From: Pseudomonadota bacterium
GTDB lineage: Bacteria; Desulfobacterota; Desulfarculia; Desulfarculales; JAHJDS01
DNA: 10,712 nucleotides
Direction: 5' to 3'
Assembly (NCBI GenBank): GCA_018812395.1
Contig: JAHJDS010000368.1
Span: forward strand, 1 to 10,712
Shown here: positions 5,565-10,712 of the stretch, in pieces
How positions within the stretch are numbered: position 1 is the first letter of the stretch
How the letters are laid out: each line of letters begins with the position of its first letter
Program-made: the position numbers and the translations under genes
Notes under the pieces: generated by a model
What the model was told of the DNA's origin: nothing
The model's input: only the letters and a program-made list of their open reading frames with translations
Databases searched by the model: none

Positions 5565-7181
5565 ATGAAGGTCCATGTTCTTCGGGGATGGCGGCCGGTG
5601 CTGGTCGCCTTGTTGTTCGCGTTCGCCTTGGGGCCGATGATCCTGGTCCCGGCGACGGCCCGGGCCCAAGACGGCAATATCTTTGAGGCGGTCAAGTCGG
5701 GCAACCTGGCGGCGGTTAAATCCATCTTGGACTCCAACCCCCAGGCGGCCAACGCCCGGGGCAAGAACCGGTATACGCCGCTGATCTGGGCGGCCCGCAA
5801 AGGGTATCTGAACATCGTCAAGCTGCTGCTGGCCCGGGGCGCGGACATCAACGGCACCAACAAGTGGAACAACGGCTCGCTCCACTGGGCGGCCTACAAC
5901 GGCCAAGTGCCGGTGGTCGAGTATCTGTGTCAGAAGGGCGCGCGGATGGACGTGGCCGAGATCGAAAAGGGCCACATGCCGCTGCATGACGCCGCCTGGA
6001 AGTGCCGGGTCGGCGTGGTCCGGGTGCTGGTCAAGCACGGCGCCCCGGTCAACGCCCGCAACAAGTTCGGCCAGACGCCGGCCCAAGTGGCCCTCAAATA
6101 TAAATGCACCGCCGTGGCCAACCTGCTCGGTCAGCAGGGGGGCGGCCCCAAGCCCTCGGGCGACGCTATGTCCGTGGATCAGGCCCGGGCCAGGTTGTTC
6201 GCGGCCGTCAAGGCCGGCGACGTCAACACGGCCCGGTCGATCCTGAATCAGTTCCCCAAACTGGTCAACGCCCGGGGCAAGAACCGGTACACGCCCCTGA
6301 TCTGGGCCGCCCGGCGCGGCAGCCTGCCGCTGGTGGCGATGCTGGTCGCCAAAGGGGCCGGGGTGAACCTGGTCAACAAGTGGAACAACACGTCCCTGCA
6401 TTGGGCGGCCTACAACGGCCACACGGCGGTGATCATTTATCTGACCCGCAAGGGCGCCCGGACGGACGTGGCCGAGATCGAGAAGGGCCACATGCCGCTC
6501 CACGATGCGGCCTGGAAGTGCCGGCTCGCCGCCGCGGCGGCGCTGCTCAAGGCCGGCGCTCCGGCCACCGCCCGCAACAAGTTCGGCCAGACCCCGGCGG
6601 ACGTGGCCCTGAAGTACAAGTGTCCGGCCGTGGCCAACCTGATTCAGCGGCACATTCAGGGCGGCGGCGGTGGGGCGGCTCCACCGGCGACCGATCCCAA
6701 GGCGGCCCTGTTCCAGGCGGTCAAGGCGGGTGATCTCCGGGGGGCGGCCCTGATCCTGGCCAAGAACCCGGCGCTGGCCAACGCCCGGGGCAAAAACCGG
6801 TACACCCCACTGATGTGGGCGGCCCGCAAAGGCGGCGTGGCCATGTGCGCCCTGCTGATTATGAAGGGCGCCGACATCAACGCCACCAACAAGTGGAACA
6901 ACACGTCGCTGCACTGGGCGGCCTACAACGGCCACGCGTCCGTGGTGTCTTATCTGTTGCGCAAGGGCGCCCGGTCGGACGTCCGCGAGATCGAGAAGGG
7001 CCACATGCCGCTCCACGACGCGGCCTGGAAGGGTCACGGGGCGGTGGTCCTGTTGCTCATCAAGGGCGGCGCACCGATCAACGCCCGCAACAAGTTCGGT
7101 CAGACGCCGCTGGCCGTGGCCCTCAAGTACAAAAAGATGGGCGTGGCCCAGATCCTGCGCCAGAACGGCGGCACACAGTAG
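5565..7181 (+). CDS. Exported ankyrin-repeat protein with a triplicated five-ankyrin module
   Basis: This is a 538-residue protein. The ATG at 5565 follows AGGAGG (5553-5558) and begins a signal peptide: MKVHVLRGWR, a hydrophobic stretch, and a cut predicted after TARA (residue 34). The mature protein is three near-copies of a 171-172 residue module, starting at the phenylalanines at 5682, 6198 and 6711 (periods 516 and 513 bp). Each module has five ankyrin repeats. Shared signatures are NARGKNRYTPL.WAAR.G, NKWNN.SLHWAAYNG, EIEKGHMPLHDAAWK and NARNKFGQTP..VALKYK. Linkers rich in Gly, Pro and Ala join the modules (QQGGGPKPSGD and GGGGGAAPPATD). Ankyrins bind proteins or other ligands; no catalytic domain is present. 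It should work in the periplasm or outside the cell. It is transcribed from its own promoter and closed by a strong terminator. The binding partner is unknown. Confidence 0.95.
   Translation: MKVHVLRGWRPVLVALLFAFALGPMILVPATARAQDGNIFEAVKSGNLAAVKSILDSNPQAANARGKNRYTPLIWAARKGYLNIVKLLLARGADINGTNKWNNGSLHWAAYNGQVPVVEYLCQKGARMDVAEIEKGHMPLHDAAWKCRVGVVRVLVKHGAPVNARNKFGQTPAQVALKYKCTAVANLLGQQGGGPKPSGDAMSVDQARARLFAAVKAGDVNTARSILNQFPKLVNARGKNRYTPLIWAARRGSLPLVAMLVAKGAGVNLVNKWNNTSLHWAAYNGHTAVIIYLTRKGARTDVAEIEKGHMPLHDAAWKCRLAAAAALLKAGAPATARNKFGQTPADVALKYKCPAVANLIQRHIQGGGGGAAPPATDPKAALFQAVKAGDLRGAALILAKNPALANARGKNRYTPLMWAARKGGVAMCALLIMKGADINATNKWNNTSLHWAAYNGHASVVSYLLRKGARSDVREIEKGHMPLHDAAWKGHGAVVLLLIKGGAPINARNKFGQTPLAVALKYKKMGVAQILRQNGGTQ
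5682..7178 (+). repeat. Three tandem copies of a ~515-bp coding module
   Basis: Copies begin at 5682, 6198 and 6711. Similarity is obvious at the DNA level, for example in stretches encoding GKNRYTP, EIEKGHMPLH and RNKFGQTP, so the triplication is not just fold similarity. Copies 1 and 2 share extra features missing from copy 3, such as WKCR after HDAA and KYKC near the module end, where copy 3 has WKGH and KYKK. This suggests copies 1 and 2 are the closest pair. Confidence 0.9.
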
Positions 7182-7224
7182 CATCCGGGGAATAGTCCCC
7201 TACTTCATGACCTGAACCCAGAGT

Positions 7225-7269
7225 CGGCGCGGCCGGGAGGACGAAAAACCCGGCCGCGCCGTTTGGTTT
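7225..7269 (+). terminator. Strong intrinsic terminator after the ankyrin gene
   Basis: A perfect 13-bp stem, CGGCGCGGCCGGG (7225-7237) with CCCGGCCGCGCCG (7249-7261), encloses an 11-base loop and is followed by TTTGGTTT. A smaller hairpin GGGGA-ATAG-TCCCC (7187-7200) lies between it and the ankyrin stop codon. The T-run ends only three bases before the ribosome site of the next gene. Confidence 0.85.
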
Positions 7270-7283
7270 CCGGAGTATTATTC

Positions 7284-8231
7284 TTGGACCTGAGTGTCGA
7301 TGACCTGGCCGGCCGCGTCCGGGCGCTCTACGAGCTGGCCTCGCCCTGCCGCCTCTGTCCGCGGGCCTGCGGCGCGGACCGGATGGGCGGCGAACCGGGC
7401 GTCTGCGGCGCCGGCGGCGCGGTCGAGGTGGCCATCCACGGTCCCCACTTCGGCGAGGAGCCGCCCTTGTCCGGCCATGCCGGATCGGGCACGGTCTTTT
7501 TCAGCCACTGCCCCGTGGCTTGCGTATTTTGCCAGAACGCCGAGATCAGCCATCAGGGCCTGGGCCGCGGGGTGAGCGTCGACGAGTTGGCCGCCGTCTT
7601 CCTCGACCTGGCCCCGACCCACAACCTGAACCTGGTCACGGCCGGGCATTTCCTGCCGTGGGTGGTGGACGCCCAGGCCCGGGCCAAAAATAGGGGTCTC
7701 GATCTCCCGGTGGTCTTCAACACTGGCGGCTACGAGGCCCGGGACACGCTCCGGCTCCTGGCCGGAATCGTCGACGTCTGGCTGCCTGATCTGAAGTATC
7801 TCGACCCGGGCCGGGCCAAGCGCTATTCCCGGGTCGAGGACTACGTGCCCACGGCCCTGGCCGCCCTGGACGAGATGGTCGCTCAGCAGGGACCGCTTCA
7901 GGTGGATCGGGACGGCCTGGCCCGGCGTGGCGTCCTGATTCGGCACCTGACGCTGCCCTGGGGCGCGGACGACACGGCCGCTGTGCTGGCCTGGATCGCC
8001 GAACGCTACCAAGGCCGGGTGCCGGTCAGCTTGATGGCCCAGTACCTCCCTTGCCACCGGGCCGATCAATACCCTGAACTATCAGGCCCGGTGTCCGCGG
8101 CCGAGTACCAACGGGCGGTGGACCTGATGATCCGTCTGGGGCTGGAGGGTTTCACCCAGGACCCCGACGCGGCCACCGCGGACCTGATTCCCGACTTTAT
8201 TGGCGGACGGATGACCCGGCGGGCCAGGTAG
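7284..8231 (+). CDS. PflX-like radical SAM protein (pyruvate formate-lyase activating enzyme-like, COG1313 type)
   Basis: From a TTG at 7284 this is 315 residues. This start is preferred because GGAG (7272-7275) lies eight bases upstream; the frame has no ATG near its 5' end and also opens at TTG 7263, inside the terminator T-run. The radical SAM cluster is C76-PVA-C80-VF-C83, the CxxxCxxC that binds a 4Fe-4S cluster and S-adenosylmethionine. A second cysteine set lies ahead of it, C22-RL-C25-PRA-C29 and C41, as in the PflX group, and may bind another cluster. Further family-like segments are VFNTGGYE, DVWLPDLKY and HLTLPW. The protein should be cytosolic. Members of this group have no firmly established substrate, so no reaction is claimed. 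It lies between the ankyrin terminator and the trpS promoter and appears to be a single-gene unit. Confidence 0.9.
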   Translation: MDLSVDDLAGRVRALYELASPCRLCPRACGADRMGGEPGVCGAGGAVEVAIHGPHFGEEPPLSGHAGSGTVFFSHCPVACVFCQNAEISHQGLGRGVSVDELAAVFLDLAPTHNLNLVTAGHFLPWVVDAQARAKNRGLDLPVVFNTGGYEARDTLRLLAGIVDVWLPDLKYLDPGRAKRYSRVEDYVPTALAALDEMVAQQGPLQVDRDGLARRGVLIRHLTLPWGADDTAAVLAWIAERYQGRVPVSLMAQYLPCHRADQYPELSGPVSAAEYQRAVDLMIRLGLEGFTQDPDAATADLIPDFIGGRMTRRAR

Positions 8232-8282
8232 TTTTATCGTTGGTGCCGGACCGGGCGACCCCGTTGTTCAGCCCTTGGGATT

Positions 8283-8311
8283 TTGACAAGTATCGCCGGG
8301 TCGTGTATAGA
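8283..8311 (+). promoter_or_regulatory. Near-consensus sigma70 promoter for trpS
   Basis: TTGACA (8283-8288), a 17-base spacer and TATAGA (8306-8311) make a near-perfect promoter. Transcription should start near 8318, leaving about 30 bases of leader to the trpS ATG. I see no attenuator or T-box in so short a leader. Confidence 0.85.
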
Positions 8312-8347
8312 TGACCGTCGGCCACAAGCAGTCGAGGTGACCAAAAA

Positions 8348-9313
8348 ATGCGCGTTCTGTCCGGCATTCAGCCGTCCGGGTCCCTGCACATCGGCAATTA
8401 CTTCGCCATGATGAAGCCGATGATCCGCTATCAGGAGACCTCCGATCTGTTCGTGTTCATCGTCAACTACCACGCCCAGACCTCGGTCGAGGACCCGCGG
8501 GCCCTGGCCCGGAACACCATTCAGGTGGCCCAGGACTGGCTGGCCCTGGGCCTCGATCCGGAGAGGTGCACCTTTTACACCCAGTCCGACGTGCCCGAGG
8601 TCTGCGAGCTGACCTGGATCCTGTGCAACGTCACCCCGGTCGGGCTCCTGGAGCGGGCCCACTCCTACAAGGACAAGGTGGCCCGGGGGCTCCCGGCCAA
8701 TCACGGTCTGTTCACCTACCCGGTGCTCATGGCGGCCGACATCCTGCTCTACCAGGCCCACGTGGTCCCGGTGGGCAAGGACCAGCAGCAGCACCTGGAG
8801 ATCACCCGGGACATCGCCTTCAAATTCAACCACAAGTTCGGGGAAACCTTTGTCGTGCCCGAGGCCGAGATCAGCGAGGACGTGGCCGTCATCCCCGGCA
8901 TTGACGGCCAGAAGATGAGCAAGTCCTACGACAACACCATCGACCTCTTTGGTGACGAAAACGAGATCCGTCAGAAATTCATGTCCATCGTCACCGACTC
9001 GCTGCCCGTCGAGGCGCCCAAGGACCCGGAGGCCTCGGTCCTGTTCGCCCTGTACAGACCGGTGTCCACCAAGGCGGAGGTCGAGGCCCTGGCCGATCGA
9101 TTCCGGGCGGGGGGTCTCCGGTATGGCGATCTCAAGGTCGAGTTGTTCGAGAAATACTGGGAATACTTCGCCCCTTTTCGGGCCAAGCGGGCCGAAATGG
9201 CCAAGAACGAGGATTACGTCCGCCAGGTCCTCGAGCAAGGCGCGGCCAAGGCCCGGGCCGTGGCCGCCCCGACATTGAAACTCGTCCGGGACCGGACCGG
9301 CCTGAATTACTGA
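8348..9313 (+). CDS. trpS: Tryptophanyl-tRNA synthetase
   Basis: This 321-residue class I aminoacyl-tRNA synthetase charges tRNA-Trp with tryptophan using ATP, in the cytosol. The HIGH motif appears as HIGN (residues 14-17, in PSGSLHIGNY) and the KMSKS motif is exact (189-193, GQKMSKSYDN). Other family hallmarks are YPVLMAADILLY (124-135) and VGKDQQQHLEITRD (142-155). Length is typical for bacterial TrpS. The ATG at 8348 is preceded by AGGTGA (8335-8340) and by a strong promoter. The methyltransferase gene follows 68 bases downstream on the same strand, with no terminator between, so some cotranscription is likely. No anomaly is seen. Confidence 0.98.
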   Translation: MRVLSGIQPSGSLHIGNYFAMMKPMIRYQETSDLFVFIVNYHAQTSVEDPRALARNTIQVAQDWLALGLDPERCTFYTQSDVPEVCELTWILCNVTPVGLLERAHSYKDKVARGLPANHGLFTYPVLMAADILLYQAHVVPVGKDQQQHLEITRDIAFKFNHKFGETFVVPEAEISEDVAVIPGIDGQKMSKSYDNTIDLFGDENEIRQKFMSIVTDSLPVEAPKDPEASVLFALYRPVSTKAEVEALADRFRAGGLRYGDLKVELFEKYWEYFAPFRAKRAEMAKNEDYVRQVLEQGAAKARAVAAPTLKLVRDRTGLNY

Positions 9314-9381
9314 GGCGGCAGGGGTCCACCCCCGATGATCCTTGGGAAGAATGAGGCCCCGCCCGGCGATAGGGGGTGGCC

Positions 9382-10206
9382 ATGATCGAGCTGCCAGTCA
9401 CGGATATGAATGGTTTCCGGCGCCGGTGCCGGGAAACGGGGCCGCTCTCCCCGGACGAGAACGAGCGTATTTTTGAGACCGTATACGCCCCCGGACCGCG
9501 ACGGGCCCTCAGGCCGCCGCTCCAGCAATATGGTCTCGGTGCGGCCCGGGTCCTGGACGTGGGCTGCGACTACGGCCAGGGGCTGATCCACTTCGGCCCC
9601 GGGTCGATGGGGATCGAGGTCCACGCCACGGCGGCAGACTTTGCCCAAGGGATAGGACTGCCGGTCCTCCGCGGCGACCTGCTGGACCAGGGACCGGCCA
9701 ATCAAATTCCGGCCGAAACCTTCGACGCGGTGTGGTGCTACGCCGTGCTGGAACACCTGAGCGCCCCGCACTCGGCCCTGATGTTCTTTCGGAGCAGGCT
9801 CAAGGACGACGGCCTGCTCTTCCTGGGCCTGCCGATGATGCCCGTGTCGCGGATTTTCGAGCCTTACGCCCGGCTCATCTCGCGGCTGGTCCACGGCCGG
9901 CCGATGCCGATGAGCTACACCGCCGCCGATCACGTCAATTCCTTCACGCCCAAGACCGTCCGGTTCATGGTCGAGCGGGCCGGCTTCGAGGTCACCCGGC
10001 AGGCCGGCTTTGTCAGCGCCCGGCCGCTGGTCAACCGGGCCTACAACCTCCTGGCCGGGCCGGCCCGGGACGTGGTGGTCACCGTGGCCCGCAAAATGAC
10101 CGAATGGGACTACCCCCCCGGCTCGACCCGAACCCTGACCGCCGACGGCTGGGGCTTCAAGACCGACTATACCGACGGGGCGTCGGCTGACGAATTCCAC
10201 CAATAG
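9382..10206 (+). CDS. Class I SAM-dependent methyltransferase, substrate unknown
   Basis: This 274-residue protein has a Rossmann-like SAM-binding fold (Methyltransf_11/23 type). Motif I is VLDVGCDYG (57-65) and the acidic residue after strand 2 is E79 in MGIEVHA. The motif IV region FDAVWCYAVLEHL (114-126) has the common LEH signature, followed by RSRLKDDGLLFLGLP, a strand and loop typical of the family. The ATG at 9382 is chosen because AGGGGG ends five bases upstream; an in-frame GTG at 9376 lies inside that purine run and is unlikely. No signal peptide or clear transmembrane segment is visible, so it should be cytosolic. It follows trpS with a 68-base gap. Such proteins methylate small molecules, lipids, sugars or proteins; nothing here picks one. 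Confidence 0.9.
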   Translation: MIELPVTDMNGFRRRCRETGPLSPDENERIFETVYAPGPRRALRPPLQQYGLGAARVLDVGCDYGQGLIHFGPGSMGIEVHATAADFAQGIGLPVLRGDLLDQGPANQIPAETFDAVWCYAVLEHLSAPHSALMFFRSRLKDDGLLFLGLPMMPVSRIFEPYARLISRLVHGRPMPMSYTAADHVNSFTPKTVRFMVERAGFEVTRQAGFVSARPLVNRAYNLLAGPARDVVVTVARKMTEWDYPPGSTRTLTADGWGFKTDYTDGASADEFHQ

Positions 10207-10394
10207 GCCGCCACAACAAACCCGGCCGATCAGTCCCGGCATGTCCTCGTTGGGTGTCAATCAATCCGTTAGCAGTAACACGGTCCCGGCCGGCGACGAG
10301 GCCGGACTCCCACTCACCTGGAAAGTGGGGGCCGGCCTCGTTTGACTGTGGTAACTAGATTATATTACTTGTTTTTTAACCGGACGGAAACCGA
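10207..10394. other. Intergenic region with an AT-rich patch before the S24 fragment
   Basis: Apart from the hairpin at 10296-10341, this stretch shows a marked AT-rich patch at 10342-10380, including a run of six T (10372-10377). TTGACT at 10342 and TATATT at 10361 are only 13 bases apart, too close for a normal promoter. No gene is visible. Confidence 0.5.
10296..10343 (+). terminator. Long hairpin, likely terminator after trpS-methyltransferase
   Basis: The outer stem ACGAGGCCGG (10296-10305) pairs perfectly with CCGGCCTCGT (10332-10341). The inner stem CCCACT (10309-10314) pairs with AGTGGG (10324-10329), with a few unpaired bases between the two stems. Only a short T-run follows on the plus strand, so termination may be partial. 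It lies between two convergent units and could stop transcripts from either side. Confidence 0.6.
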
Positions 10395-10664
10395 TCAGGG
10401 CTCGGGCTTGACCAGCCAGGTGACCCGGTAGATCCGCACTCCGGCGCCGGTCCGGTCGTTGAGCGCCAGGGTCGGGTGGTCGCGGTTGTCGCTCTCGAGC
10501 AGGATCGTCCCGTCCGGCAGCCGACGGAAGCGCTTGACCACCCGGTCGCCGTCCTCACCGGGAAAGGTGGCGAAACAGACCTTGCCGTCTTGGGGCTCGA
10601 CCCCGGGCTCGACCAGGGCCAGATCACCGTCCTCGATCGTCGGGGACATGGAGTCGCCGTGGAT
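10395..10664 (-). pseudogene. C-terminal remnant of a second S24 peptidase regulator
   Basis: The minus strand encodes 90 residues, from IHGDSMSPTIEDGD to TWLVKPEP, closely matching residues 137-224 of the intact S24 regulator at 4276-4950. By hand I count about 60 identities over 88 aligned positions. The serine (HGDSM) and lysine (DRVVKRFRR) of the autopeptidase are kept. The HTH, linker and cleavage site are missing. Upstream of position 10664 the sequence becomes AT-rich and unrelated, and the same frame meets TAA at 10692-10694. The only in-frame start there is a TTG at 10671-10673 without a ribosome site. It is therefore best read as a gene interrupted or truncated at about 10664, though a spliced or re-coded start outside the window cannot be excluded. 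Confidence 0.75.
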
Positions 10665-10712
10665 GCTAAACAATATGAAGGATAGAAATGATTAGCTCGT
10701 TACGAGGAATGA
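10664..10712. other. AT-rich foreign-looking edge sequence
   Basis: The last 49 bases contain only 17 G or C, unlike the GC-rich DNA beside them. They contain a small palindrome-like element CTCGT-T-ACGAG (10695-10705). On the minus strand one frame is open from the window edge to TAG at 10666-10668 (reading IPRNELIISILHIV), which could be the end of an incoming gene. This may be the end of an inserted element, but too little is visible to name it. Confidence 0.45.

Noticed and set aside
5376..7184. A 602-codon minus-strand open frame opposite the ankyrin gene, with its own three-fold repetition.
   Set aside because: Its repeats simply mirror the ankyrin modules on the other strand. The plus strand has a signal peptide, a ribosome site and ankyrin consensus residues, and the minus strand has none of these.
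10342..10366. TTGACT and TATATT as a promoter after the terminator.
   Set aside because: The spacer is 13 bases, too short for sigma70, and no plus-strand gene follows within the window.

Overview
The window is GC-rich, gene-dense bacterial DNA. G+C is high throughout, except for short AT-rich patches near 5100-5250, 10342-10380 and 10664-10712. Three exported proteins have Gram-negative-looking signal peptides, and the set includes a PflX-type radical SAM protein and a LexA/CI-like S24 regulator. This would fit a high-GC Gram-negative such as a Desulfobacterota (deltaproteobacterial) lineage. That placement is inference from gene style only.

Layout. (1) 1-1589, plus strand: the tail of panB, a small cupin, and panE. 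This is a pantothenate cluster with the first and third genes in their expected roles and an unassigned cupin between them. (2) 1594-4174, minus strand, converging on panE with a 4-base gap: a signal-peptide-bearing Lon-type (S16) protease domain protein with no ATPase domain, followed by an exported staphylococcal-nuclease-like protein. (3) 4276-4950, minus strand: an XRE-type HTH fused to an S24 autopeptidase, i.e. a CI/LexA-like repressor. (4) 4951-5564: a long intergenic region with a sigma70-like promoter whose spacer holds a perfect 6-4-6 inverted repeat, then a leader of roughly 315 nt. (5) 5565-7181, plus strand: an exported ankyrin protein made of three near-copies of a five-ankyrin module. 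A strong intrinsic terminator follows. (6) 7284-8231: a PflX-like radical SAM protein that probably uses a TTG start just after that terminator. (7) 8283-10206: a near-consensus promoter, trpS, and a class I methyltransferase, then a long hairpin. (8) 10395-10664, minus strand: the C-terminal half of a second S24 regulator, cut off just before its catalytic serine motif where the DNA switches abruptly to AT-rich sequence.

How the genes may work together. panB and panE encode two steps from ketoisovalerate to pantoate. The S16 and nuclease genes look like one transcription unit for two cell-envelope or secreted hydrolases. The S24 repressor is divergent from the ankyrin gene and may act at the inverted repeat in the ankyrin promoter; this is a hypothesis. 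The rest is housekeeping (trpS) or of unknown substrate (radical SAM, methyltransferase). I see no tRNA, rRNA, CRISPR array, or recognisable transposase. The best candidates for something undescribed are the exported ATPase-less Lon protease paired with an exported nuclease, and the triplicated ankyrin protein with its repressor-facing promoter.
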